From: Macrostomum hystrix
Taxonomy: Eukaryota > Platyhelminthes > Macrostomidae
Length of the DNA stretch: 64,000 nt
NCBI GenBank assembly: GCA_950097015.1
Contig: CATNEN010000034.1
Span: 6,838,501-6,902,500, forward strand
Reading direction: 5' to 3'
Shown: positions 9,627-19,858 of the stretch, in pieces
How positions within the stretch are numbered: position 1 is the first letter of the stretch
Layout: each line of letters opens with the position of its first letter
The notes under the pieces: generated by a model
Seen by the model: the letters and a program-made list of their open reading frames with translations, nothing else
What the model was told of the DNA's origin: nothing
The model's database searches: none
Position numbers and translations under genes: made by a program

Positions 9627-10300
9627 GATTTGACCTTGAAAAGAAGACCCAGAGTGGCACGAGTTCAGTTTGCCCGCCCTCGCACTCTCGGTGCGAATCA
9701 CACCCACACGATCTGTGCCTCGAACTCGACTACCATGCAGCAAAGAACCAAGTCAATAGCTCGTATCTAATCACTCGTCGAATTGACAGCCTAACCAGCC
9801 AGCTGTGAAATGCTGACACTGACAACTGCCGTCATCATGACGCGCGATTGGCAGTGGGAGTGTCCGAGACCGCGTCACCTGCAGCAGCTCAGCCAGTCCA
9901 TAAATGAGACCTCAGCGACCGACTGAAGCAGCCCAATCATCACAGTCAACACACAGTCGTGTCCTCAGCTCCGCATCAGCTCCAAAGCACTCTCGAAATC
10001 CACAGCACAGCAGCCATGTACAAGCTGATCTGCCTGTTCGCTCTCGTGGCCTTCGCTGCCGCCTCCTACACCCCTGAGCAGAGGAATGAGGTCGTGAACG
10101 ACATCATCCACGAGATGGTTCCCGTGCTCAGCATCGACACCAACTGCCTGCTGCAGAACGGCGTCAGCTCCATCACCTGTCTGGTCAGCAACCTGATCAC
10201 CTGCTTCTTCTCCCACGGCACCAACATCAGCGGACTGGCCGGCTGCCTGGCCAGCAAGTGCGGCGGCAGCGCCATCCAGATCATCGGCTGCATCAAGCTG
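9627..10300 (+). repeat. segmental duplication, copy 2 (promoter plus CDS)
   Basis: Partner of 4847-5520 with a constant 4780-bp offset and no indels. The left boundary lies shortly after the 37-bp array; the right boundary is the stop codon of peptide copy 5. Confidence 0.85.
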
Positions 10301-10303
10301 TAA
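10016..10303 (+). CDS. small secreted six-cysteine peptide, copy 5
   Basis: 95 residues, identical protein to copies 3, 4 and 6. ATG at 10016, TAA at 10301-10303. TATA-like CCATAAAT at 9898-9905 gives the same 111-bp distance to the ATG as in copies 2, 3 and 6. It is divergent from copy 4 and convergent with copy 6. It carries a T in the ITC codon (TGT) like copies 4 and 6, whereas its 5' flank is that of copy 3, so it looks like a mosaic produced by gene conversion. Function unknown. Confidence 0.85.
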   Translation: MYKLICLFALVAFAAASYTPEQRNEVVNDIIHEMVPVLSIDTNCLLQNGVSSITCLVSNLITCFFSHGTNISGLAGCLASKCGGSAIQIIGCIKL

Positions 10304-10689
10304 ATGCCTCTCTGTCTGTAGTTTGCAGCAGTAAATATACCGCGTTGACAACGGCTGTAGTGCCTTAAATTCCTAAATTTTAAACTTTTTCGCATTTTTG
10401 GTGCTTGGTTAACGACAAAGCAGCTTCATCACAAGTTGCTCTGGTGTATCATCCTGTCGCGCCACTGTGAATTATATCTCCAGCTGACTGGAGTCTCCTA
10501 AGAGTCTTAACGCTCGAAAAAAGCGTTGAAGCTCTTGCATGCCATGACCAAGGCAGCGGATCCTTAATTGGTTCGGCCCATGTACGAGTATGAATGTCGA
10601 GAGCCTAATCTTTCTGAACGCCATCGACTGCTAGCTTACTTACTTACGAGTTCTTACAACTGGCGCGTCTGTGCCAGTATCGTCTGTGT
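10304..10689. other. 3' flank of peptide copy 5
   Basis: Unique sequence between the stop of copy 5 and a SINE fragment. No homology to the 3' flanks of the other peptide copies beyond about nine bases; no exon recognised. Confidence 0.35.
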
Positions 10690-10803
10690 ACGCTATTTAA
10701 CGACTAAAAAGTCCCGGGTTCGATTCTCGACTCCACTGGAACAAATTGTGTCCTTTAGCAAGACACTTAATCTGCATTGCTTCAGTTCACCCAGCTGTTA
10801 AAT
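10690..10803 (+). mobile_element. SINE family A, 5' fragment
   Basis: Carries the B-box region GGGTTCGATTCTCGACTCC and the following body through CTTCAGTTCACCCAGCTGTT, then stops abruptly where a LINE-derived sequence begins. It matches the reverse complement of 8645-8765. Confidence 0.7.
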
Positions 10804-11207
10804 ATGTCGCGCGAGGCCCCTATCGCAACCCCAAGGTAAAAGAGAAAAGACAGCCTGGGGGTGCGCCCACCCCGCACTAATCAGGTTCTCTGGGCCGCGT
10901 CGGCGATCTCCACCCGGCCTGTGTATCGAATTAATGAAGGCGTGGAGGTCGCGGATCGTCTCCGGAGTGATCAGCTCGTCGATCCCAAGGAGGTGACCGA
11001 GATGTTGTCTGCGCTCTTTCTCAAAGAACGGGCAGAAGGTGACGTGGTGTGCCGCGGTGTCCTCACCCAGGCCGCAGAAACAGCAGGTGGGAGCACCCGG
11101 TTTGGAGTGAAATATGTCTCTGGATGAAGCCATGACCCGTAGTGCCCATGCGAATCTCCCTCCTGATGAGAGAAATAATCAGAGACTTTCCGGATTATTT
11201 CCGACAT
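10798..11207 (-). mobile_element. non-LTR retrotransposon, 3' end of reverse transcriptase ORF
   Basis: On the minus strand, a 111-residue open stretch has the cysteine/histidine knuckle CCFCGLGEDTAAHHVTFCP followed by FFEKERRQ. This is the typical C-terminal zinc-finger region of LINE polymerases. Upstream residues (about 11130-11207) continue in another frame, so a frameshift separates them. Only the 3' end is present and no RT palm is seen, so it is a dead, 5'-truncated insertion next to the SINE fragment. Confidence 0.6.
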
Positions 11208-11820
11208 AGCGGAACGGGCTTGCCTGTAGTCGTCAGAACTGTGGGTGGTGCTGGCTGTTGACCCATTTCTTAACAGAGAACGAACACGTGGTATTTCAAA
11301 TACTCATGCACATTTTTTTCCGCATCTCAAAAAATCTGCTCATTCACCAATGGCTGTCATTTATTGCGTTGTTGCAAGAGGCAAGAGACCGCTCTGCCAC
11401 TCACCCCCCTGAAGCTCTGAAGCTATAGTGTGTGGCCAGTCTGAACAGACATAGTAAATCCCACAGGTTCCTTTTTGTGGTAGCGAAAATTTATCTATCT
11501 ATAAGGTTGATCAGAACGTCCTTAGTCAAATAGTGTGCATCACCCAACAGGGCTTCAGTTTAGTTTCTAGGCAAGGACAACAGCGTATTAAAAACCACAC
11601 TAGCATCAAGCAGGCTTCGGTTGTCAAGCCCACCAGACCCACCGCTAAATGTTGCTGACTGACTGTGTAGTTGACACATTAGCTTGTGAACATATTCCTT
11701 TTCTGATCTATATTAATGTCACAGAAAGAAGCCAAGGACTAAAATACTAATATTAGGCAAGACACACGAAATGTCGTTTATTTGTTATGAGCTCCGATCA
11801 AAAGACAGTCATACAGGCAT
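11208..11820. other. intergenic, no gene seen
   Basis: Unique sequence between the LINE tail and the end of peptide copy 6. No exon or repeat recognised. Confidence 0.4.
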
Positions 11821-12108
11821 TTACAGCTTGATGCAGCCGATGATCTGGATGGCGCTGCCGCCGCACTTGCTGGCCAGGCAGCCGGCCAGTCCGCTGATGT
11901 TGGTGCCGTGGGAGAAGAAGCAGGTGATCAGGTTGCTGACCAGACAGGTGATGGAGCTGACGCCGTTCTGCAGCAGGCAGTTGGTGTCGATGCTGAGCAC
12001 GGGAACCATCTCGTGGATGATGTCGTTCACGACCTCATTCCTCTGCTCAGGGGTGTAGGAGGCGGCAGCGAAGGCCACGAGAGCGAACAGGCAGATCAGC
12101 TTGTACAT
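11821..12108 (-). CDS. small secreted six-cysteine peptide, copy 6
   Basis: 95 residues, identical protein to copies 3-5. ATG at 12106-12108, stop TAA at 11821-11823. The 5' leader and promoter match copies 2 and 4 (TATA-like ATTTATGG at 12219-12226). Homology to copy 4 upstream ends near 12312, just after CCTACTATCAG. The leader has small private differences (GCTTTGGCGC for GCTTTGGAGC, GAGACTGC for GAGAGTGC). Convergent with copy 5. Confidence 0.85.
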   Translation of the reverse strand: MYKLICLFALVAFAAASYTPEQRNEVVNDIIHEMVPVLSIDTNCLLQNGVSSITCLVSNLITCFFSHGTNISGLAGCLASKCGGSAIQIIGCIKL

Positions 12109-12312
12109 GGCTGCTGTGCTGTGGATTGCGAGACTGCTTTGGCGCTGATGCGGAGCTGAGGACACGACTGTGTGTTGACTGTGATGATTGGGCTGCTTCA
12201 GTCGGTCGCTGAGGTCTCATTTATGGACTGGCTGAGCTGCTGCAGGTGACGCGGTCTCGGACACTCACGCCGCCCACGGCCTGTCACGCCTGTCACATGG
12301 GGCCTACTATCA
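12109..12312 (-). promoter_or_regulatory. shared peptide-gene promoter block, copy 6
   Basis: Same ordered elements as in copies 2 and 4: leader, possible initiator, TATA-like element, CACCTG E-box, GACCGCG, and CGCCCACGGCCTGTCACG. Homology breaks off just after CCTACTATCAG. Confidence 0.6.
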
Positions 12313-13129
12313 GGTTGACAGCCCTTTTTATTAGTATCTGCGCGGCTTGGTTATGCTGTCCGTTAGGTAGCTTCTTACGAGTAATTCCCTGCTGAGTTGT
12401 ACTCGACACGTTTTGGGGCTAATTAATCATCGACGTGACTTATCGGGAAACCAGTTAGCTGCCAAGCAGATTTCACTAATCGTTTGTCATTCCACCCTAA
12501 GATAAAAATATTTTCTGCGTGCTAAAATGACCGCTCCTGATTTCTAACCATGGCCACTAAGCACAGCAAAGCGCTCCTGTCACTGCTTTTCAATTTTGAC
12601 AGTTCCCATGCAACACATTTAATAAAAAATGTGGTTTTGTGTTGCCTACTAAATTGACTATTCGATAAAGTTAATTGATTGTGGTATCTTTGAATATTTA
12701 TATCTGTGGTAATTCATGCACCATCGCACATAACTTCAAATCACTTTAAACTGTGAGGTCTGCGTTCTGCTTTGCGTCAGGTAATAACTAAAGATGTATG
12801 AAAAATGATTGAATTCTGGTCTATTATTTTTTGCGAAACTTTCATGCGAGTTCAAACAATGTTAATCAATGCGAGTCAGGTAGTACGAGCTAGAATTATA
12901 GAATACTAAATCTGTGTGTGAGAATTTATTCTGGATAATAAATATTAGAAAAAGTATTAGACTAGTGCGTCATGATATTAAGCTTGAAACATACTCAGGG
13001 CTATTCAAGAAGCAGCTAGTTGTTTTCGAAGGAGCTGCACCAATAAAAAACACCTCACATTCAGAAAAAATTATTTCACCCAACAGCATTGTCTTTCATT
13101 AAAGTCTTGATACTTCACTGCTAATAGTC
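12313..13129. other. intergenic, no gene seen
   Basis: AT-rich unique DNA between the peptide cluster and the minisatellite flanking the amine oxidase gene. Confidence 0.4.
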
Positions 13130-13771
13130 ATGACACTCCTACCAATAATCCTGTCACTCTCCTACCAATAATCCTGTCACTCTCCTACCAATAATCCTGT
13201 CACTCTCCCACCAATAATCCTGTCACTCTCCTATGTCACTCTCCTGCCAATAATCCTGTCACTCTCCTATGTCACTCTCCTACCAATAATCCTGTCACTC
13301 TCCTGCCAATAATCCTTTCACTCTCCTGCCAATAATCCTGTCACTCTCCTGCCAATAATCCTTTCACTCTCCTGCCAATAATCCTGTCACTCTCCTGCCA
13401 ATAATCCTGTCACTCTCCTACCAATAATCCTGTCACTCTCCTGCCAATAATCCTGTCACTCTCCTGCCAATAATCCTGTCACTCTCCTATGTCACTCTCC
13501 TACCAATAATCCTGTCACTCTCCTGCCAATAATCCTTTCACTCTCCTGCCAATAATCCTGTCACTCTCCTGCCAATAATCCTGTCACTCTCCTGCCAATA
13601 ATCCTGTCACTCTCCTGCCAATAATACTGTCACTCTCCTGCCAATAATCCTGTCACTCTCCTACCAATAATCCTGTCACTCTCCTGCCAATAATCCTGTC
13701 ACTCTCCTGCCAATAATCCTGTCACTCTCCTGCCAATAATCCTGTCACTCTCCTGCCAATAATCCTGTCAA
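13130..13771 (+). repeat. 23-bp minisatellite abutting the MAO stop codon
   Basis: About 27 copies of a 23-bp unit (CACTCTCCTGCCAATAATCC plus TGT), with several truncated units (CTATGTCACTCTC). The last unit ends at about 13770 and the TAG of the amine oxidase gene, on the minus strand, is at 13772-13774. The gene's 3' UTR must therefore be largely repeat. Confidence 0.9.
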
Positions 13772-16700
13772 CTAGCCGAGTGCAGCTACGGCGGCAGAGG
13801 CGGCTCTCTCGGCACTCTCCAGCGCTCCCTCCATGTAGCCAATCCACTCGCTGGCGAACTCGGTGCCAGCGAATAGTAGGCGGCCTCGGCAGGCGCCACC
13901 CGAGGCCAGGCTGGCCAGATGCAGCCGGCCGTAGCCGCAGGGCGTAACATCGGCCGGGCAGCCGCCGTTGAATGGCTCAGCGCGCCAGAACTTCTCGGCG
14001 AAGTGTAGACAATCGCGAACAACGGCCGACTCGCCGGCTGGAAAGAATCTGGCGAGATGGTCCAGGACGGCGTCGCGACGGGCCTGCGGTGTGGTCAGGC
14101 ACTCCAGGTCCTGGGAGGGTCGGCCAGCAGCCAGCAGGACTAGTGCTGCTGAACCAGAGCTGGTTGTGCCTGAATGGGTAAGGAACAAGCAGCGATAGGA
14201 CTGGATAGTGAGACTTAGGCTGGAGCTCAAGGACTGAATGATCTGCGGGTTCAAGGATTGGAGGAGCTCAAGGACTGAATGATCTGCGGGTTCAAGGATT
14301 GGAGGAGCTCAAGGACTGGAAGAGCAGCGGGTTAAAGGATTGGAGGAGCTCAAGGACTGGAAGAGCAGCGGGTTAAAGGATTGGAGGAGCTCAAGGACTG
14401 GAAGAGCAGCGGGTTAAAGGATTGGAGGAGCTCAAGGACTGGAGGAGCAGCGGGTTCAAGGATTGGAGGAGCTCAAGGACTGGAGGAGCAGCGGGTTCAA
14501 GGATTGGAGGAGCTCAAGGACTGGAGGAGCTCAAGGACTGGAAGAGCAGCGGGTTCAAGGATTGGAGGAGCTCAAGGACTGGAGGAGCTCAAGGACTGGA
14601 GGAGCAGCGGGTACAAGGACTGAAGGGGCAGCGGGTTCAAGGATTAAAGGATCATCTCAGCAAGGAAAGCCCACCATCAAACCCAGCGACAATGGGTGAG
14701 GCCGGATCGCAGCTAAACAGTTCGCCAGAGTAGCCCAGCTTGCGCCACCAGGCGTCAGCATAGGTAACAATGAACTTGGCGTAGTGTGAGGGCAGCGCTG
14801 CCGCAGCGGCAGTCAAAATTCGGCAGGTCGCCGGCTCGTTCGGCAATGACAGCCGAGCCAGCTGATTAGGCGGCGCAGTTGAGATCACTAGTCGGGCGGT
14901 CAGCCGTTCTCCGTTGGCCAGGCGAACTGTCAGCAGCTGGTCAGTGTCCGACGACTCTGCGATCTCCACCCCTGACACGACTGCGCCGAGGCGAAGACGG
15001 TCTGGACCAAGGCGCTCCGCGAGGCGATGGCTCAAACACTGCGCGCCGCCAACTAAGCGATAGCCCTGATTGATGGACAATTAGGCGCCTTCAAGTGAAG
15101 ATTAGAAAAAAAACAATGCTAAGGGAGGTCCACACCACAAAGAACAGCCTGAGCAGTGTGCTCAATGACAGAAAGAAACAGCGGGTTCAAGGACTGGAGG
15201 AGCAGCGGGTTTAAGGACTGGAGGAGCTCAAGGACTGGATGAGCAGCGGGTTCAAGGACTGGAGGAGCAGCGGGATCAAGGACTGGAGCAGCAGCGGGAT
15301 CAAGGACTGGAGGAGCAGCGGGATCAAGGACTGGAGGAGCAGCGGGATCAAGGACTGGAGCAGCAGCGGGTTCAAGGTCTGGAGCAGCAGCGGGTTCAAG
15401 GTCTGGAGGAGCAGCGGGTTCAAGGACTGGAGCAGCAGCGGGTTCAAGGTCTGGAGGAGCAGCGGGTTCAAGGTCTGGAGGAGCAGCGGGTTCAAGGACT
15501 GGAGCAGCAGCGGGATCAAGGCGGCAGATAATGACATGAGGAAAGGGCAGTGGCAAACCTGAGCACCCTTCGGCGCGCAGCTAAGCAGGCGCTCAAAGTC
15601 TCCAGCCGAGTGGCACATCCTGGCCGCGTACAGTGCCGAAGTGGCTCCGGGCTCCTGGCCGCATAGGATGCGAATGGCGGAAGCAAACAGGGACCGAACG
15701 GTGCCGCTCCAGCAGAGACCGGACGCCTCAGCCTCCATTGTTCGGGCGTCCAGCGCTGCCTGAGCAGATTTGGGGCAGGCAGGGGAAGTGCTAATTGACG
15801 AGATGCATTTAGCTACTAATAGTAGAATCATTTGCCTATCACAACTATCAAAATGATCATCGGCACTTCGGATGAACGATCGATAGTTCGTTCAAACATC
15901 GGAGCATCAATTCAAACTTGAATTTTCCCTGTGGTCCGAGTTTTCATGGCGATTGGTTAAATATTTTAGGAGATACAGAAAAAAGTGGTCACAGGTAGAA
16001 ACAGTGCCACAGGTTCAAGATAGAATAGTTGTGAAGGCCACGCACCAGGTCCGCTGGCAGCTCTGGCGGATTGGTCGAAGCGTCATCAACTCGCGATTCC
16101 GGATTGCGACCAGCGGTTGGCAGGCGGGCCTCGAACCGGTAGATGGCCTGCACCAGATCCAGGTTGCCCAGTAGGCCAATGCTCGGCAGTTCGCCGCTAT
16201 AATCGGTGACTCGACCGTCTGACAGCTGCAGCAGCTTGCGGCCCTGCAGTTCAGAGATAAGAAATCTCCCTGAGACTACTGGCTGGCTGTGCAGAAATCT
16301 CACTGAGACTACTGGCTGGCTGTGCAGAAATCTCACTCAGACTACTGGCTGGCTGTGCCGAAATCTCAGTGAGACTTCTGGCTGACTGTGCCGAAATCTC
16401 ACTGAGAATACTGGCTGGCTGTGCCGAAATCTCACTGAGACTACTGGCTGGCTGTGCAGAAATCTCACTGAGACTACTGGCTGGCTGTGCCGAAATCTCA
16501 GTGAGACTACTGGCTGGCTGTGCCGAGATCTCACTAAGACTACTGGCTAGCTGTGCCGAAATCTCACTGAGACTACTGGCTGGCTGTGCCGAAATCTCAG
16601 TGAGACTACTGGTTGGCTGTGCCGAAATCTCACTGAGACTACTGCATGGCTGGCTGTGCAGAAATCTCACTCAGACTACTGGCTGGCTGTGCCTAAATCT

Positions 16701-17216
16701 CAATCTTTTTTTGCTTGAAACTCTTCTGAATCTATTTGTAAGTATAATCTGATTTCGTATATTTTCTACTAAAAGTAGTTTGTACCGAACTTTTTCAATG
16801 TAAATATACAATAATTGCTAACTGTGCCAACAGACCTTTGAGAATTGCTCGTACCGCTGCACGCCCAGCTGCTCAGCCATGCGGCAAACCCTTGGCTGGC
16901 TGTCCCCAATCCACTGGCCGCCTAAATCCCATCTGTCAGTGGCCGCATGCCCAGCGCCGCCGCAAGGCAAATCCAAGCTCAGCGTGCGACCGCCGACACG
17001 ATCCTTGGCCTCCAGCACCAGCAAGCGAGTTCCGGGTCGGGCCTCCAACAGTTTGGCAGCTGCTGAGAGGCCCGCCAGGCCAGCCCCGATTATCAGGGCG
17101 TCAAGCGGCCCCGCCTCCAGTGGGGTAGGGAAGAGAAATGGAATGAGATTGGGAATGGGAATGCGAATTATTATATCAATGGAGGGATCCCGATGGATAA
17201 TAACTAGGCCAATCAT
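13772..17216 (-). CDS. monoamine oxidase-like flavin amine oxidase (five exons)
   Basis: Exons on the minus strand: 17216-16836, 16243-16046, 15759-15559, 15065-14675 and 14169-13772. All introns are GT-AG; phases are 0, 0, 0 and 1, and the joined frame is open for 522 residues, the usual MAO length. The FAD/Rossmann motif GAGLAGLSAA (about residues 44-53) is followed by LVLEAKDRVGGRT and LGGQWIG. The last exon has FNGGCPADVTPCGYG, whose Cys aligns with the covalent flavin cysteine of MAO, then LLFAGTEFASEWIGYMEGA for flavin and substrate-site closure. Family members oxidise monoamines to aldehydes, ammonia and H2O2. Unlike vertebrate MAO there is no C-terminal membrane anchor; it stops at AALG, so it may be soluble. 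The first ~36 residues follow a pyrimidine-rich stretch and could instead be intron, with an unseen 5' exon. Confidence 0.87.
14221..14665. repeat. 41-bp (24+17) minisatellite, MAO intron 4
   Basis: Tandem units combining a 24-bp part (AAGGACTGGAGGAGCAGCGG plus GTTC) and a 17-bp part (AAGGATTGGAGGAGCTC). It fills almost the whole intron 14170-14674. Read on the gene strand, each unit contains CGCTGCTCCTCCAG, which resembles a 3' splice site. Long open frames through it are artefacts. Confidence 0.9.
15180..15522. repeat. 24-bp minisatellite, MAO intron 3
   Basis: About 14 copies of a 24-bp unit (AAGGACTGGAGGAGCAGCGG plus GATC or GTTC). It is clearly homologous to, and in the same orientation as, the 24-bp half-unit of the intron 4 array 500 bp away, although an exon separates the two. 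Confidence 0.9.
15928..16000 (+). repeat. dispersed repeat D, copy 2
   Basis: CATGGCGATTGGTTAAATAT followed by TTTAGGAGATACAGAAAAAA, inside intron 2 of the amine oxidase gene. Homologous to 6170-6250 and to the inverted copy at 41100-41180. Confidence 0.5.
16262..16700. repeat. 33-bp minisatellite, MAO intron 1
   Basis: About 13 copies of a 33-bp unit containing ACTGAGACTACTGGCTGGCT and GTGCCGAAATCTC, within intron 16244-16835 and starting about 19 bp from the acceptor. As 33 is divisible by 3, open frames exist in several phases on both strands and are not genes. Confidence 0.9.
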
Positions 17217-19279
17217 CCCCTTCGCTTTCCCAAAAAATTCTTTTGTGTCTAGATTTCTGCACCAGCCAAATTTAGCCTGCTGATTCTAAAAGCAACTGAC
17301 GACTAAAAATATGCGATTAATTTGTAGTTCGCCTATTTTTATAATAGATTTGAATAACTTTTACATGCAAAAATTTATACAAATAAAGAATTTATTTGAA
17401 TTCATAAAATACTTTAAATACGAGTAAATACGAGTAAACATGAAATGCTAGAATCTTTTATTAAAAATGCAAAAGTTTTCATTCAGACTACTAATAATAG
17501 GCTCTTATGAAGCCAAATACTCCACCATTCGTTTTTTAAGTCTTCATTCATATAGGCCCCTACAATCACTCTTTTGGATTAGGAAAGAAAACCAAAACAT
17601 TTTAGGAATTTTAATTGATTTGAGCTTGCATGTTACTTCTCAAGTATCAATTCTCAAGTATTTCACAATAATTTAATTAAATTATTAAATAGCGATTAAA
17701 TGAAAAAAATAAATAGTTATATGGATAAGTAAATTTATTGGATTTAATTCATTTTGTGGCGCTCTTGAAACTTCAAAAAGAAAGCAGTTAGATGAATTAA
17801 ACTGTACATTCTAAATTTCGACAGCACTTTTACTAAAGCACATATAAGTTAAATGACGTGAAATAAAGAATTTTTAGTTAAACAAGCTGTCTCTACAACT
17901 TAGCTCAAAACCCTTAATAAAAACAAAGTAAAGAAATATAACCTTTTTAGTAAATGTAAAAAGACAAATGAATAACAAGCATGAATTTGTTCATTGTGTC
18001 AATAAATATGGTCTTTAGCAAAGCGTTTTGAAGGGCGCTTCTAGTAATTGATATATTATATATAACAGATTTATAAGCAAAATAGAAGCATAGAAGTTTT
18101 CGAAGTTTCGGCTCCACACTTCTCAAGCATCTGTCTGGAAAAGTGACCCAGTTTAGTATGTAAGTTACGACTTCCAGCTTTCTTAGGAATTTAAACATTC
18201 AAACTAAACTAATATTCTAGTTTCTAATAATTTTTATCGTTGCAGTACAGATAAACAAATTAGTTAAATATATATTTAAAAATATATAATGGAACTTTTG
18301 AACAACCCTGCTTCTAAGAACCGAAGAGTTTACTTTGATAATTATTCTGGCTGAAAGTTAAAACTCTTTGACAATAAATAACTTTTTGCTTAATTTTAAA
18401 ATATATACTTTGTTAGAAGAGAATGTTAGCTTTTCCAATAGTAAACAATTAAACACTTTTTCCAAATATAGGTTTATTTTTAACACCATCCGTAAGTAAT
18501 TACCGATTTTACTGTTTACTTACTTACTTTTTTTATTCAAGTTTTTATAAACTTTTTAGTGGTTTGATACCTTTAGTATTTAAATAGAACATTGGCGTCT
18601 CTTAAAAAACCCAGCAACAATTATTGTGATTAGAAATATATCAATGTATAATTTCTGACTAATTAGGTTTAAATTTTTTCTACAGCAGTAGATTAGAAAG
18701 CAAGAACTTGATATATAAAATGAAGGGTTAATTTGATCATTGATTAATCTGCATATGGCCAATACTGTTTATTAGATTTAGTCAAGGTTTCTTTTTAGAA
18801 ATTAGCTTGTCCTAATTAACTTATCTATAATTAGCTCCTATATTTATTAGGACATATAAAAAATAGATCACACTTCTTATCTATATTTAATGTATATTAT
18901 TAAAGCCAGGTATAGTGTCCAGCTCAAGTATTTAATACATAGCTCGTAGTAATGAAACTTTAACTTACAAGTCAAGTACCATGAAATCTTACTAAATGTG
19001 TGTTACAAATTAGTTTAAAAATACTGCGCTAATGTGACAATGCTAATCACCAACGAGTCAAATATGCGAGGGATCAGAAATTGACTCGTATCTAATGAAT
19101 TCATTAATTGCTTGACAGAGTTTTCTGTGTTATGAGTCGATTATTTGGTATCCAATTCAGAGCTTGGCTATTAATATACTGGCCTAAAATAAGGATGCCA
19201 ACATTTTTCTCACAGCAGTATCTGATCTGATTGGCAGGATTACAATTGTCGAAATTCGTGATTACATTCACGTGGACAC
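17217..19279. other. AT-rich intergenic region, nothing recognised
   Basis: Two kilobases of very AT-rich sequence upstream of the amine oxidase gene. No exon, SINE or array was recognised; the promoter of the MAO-like gene, if its first exon is correct, would be at the left end. Confidence 0.4.
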
Positions 19280-19368
19280 GTTACAGACGCACACACTTGC
19301 ACATTTTTAGTACATCTGCCCTGAACTTCTTTGGACAGGCAGTATACACTCTAACTGCGCATTGGAAA
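19280..19368 (-). mobile_element. SINE family B, internal fragment
   Basis: Matches the middle of the inverted full copy at 39853-40190: CACACACTTGCAC, then GTACATCTGCCCTGAACTTC, then AGGCAGTATACACTCTAACT. Neither the tRNA head nor the 3' end is present. Confidence 0.5.
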
Positions 19369-19787
19369 CCCTTCTCACGGGTATATATTGCGTGAAAAGT
19401 CTTCTCTATACCCTCGAGTTAATGCTTCGATCATTCGGAGTGAATCAATTTAGGAACCAAATGTGCGCTCGTGCCTATTTACCAGCCTGACAAATGCGTA
19501 TTTGTTGTTTTTTTGTTGAGCACATTTCGCTTCGAACTGCGATGAATTCCTTTACAATACAGCATGCAGAAATGAAACTGAGTAGTATTCCGGGCCTCAA
19601 GACAAGCCACCTTTATGGCCGAACTGTATTAGAGGATCCAACGTACAGTGATGCTGAAATCATGACAAATAACTGAGAGTCTTGCAAACTTTGATGGAGA
19701 TAAAGGACAGAGATCTCGAGCAAGCTGATCCGCTTCTTCTGCTCATTTCGGCTGTATTATTAAGCTGATAAATATAATTTTCACTTG

Positions 19788-19858
19788 GGGGTCGAGGGCA
19801 AGGCGGTTAACACGTGTGCCTCTCTCGAATGATGTGCCATTGCCCGCAGCCCTCCTGC
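19788..19858 (+). mobile_element. SINE family B, internally deleted copy
   Basis: The A-box-bearing head (GTCGAGGGCAAGGCGGTTAA through GTGCCTCTCTCG) is fused directly to the 3' terminus (AATGATGTGCCATTGCCCGC through CCTCCTGC), followed by an AATATTATT tail. The roughly 270-bp body is missing. Both termini are intact, so it looks like a retroposed deletion derivative. Confidence 0.6.
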
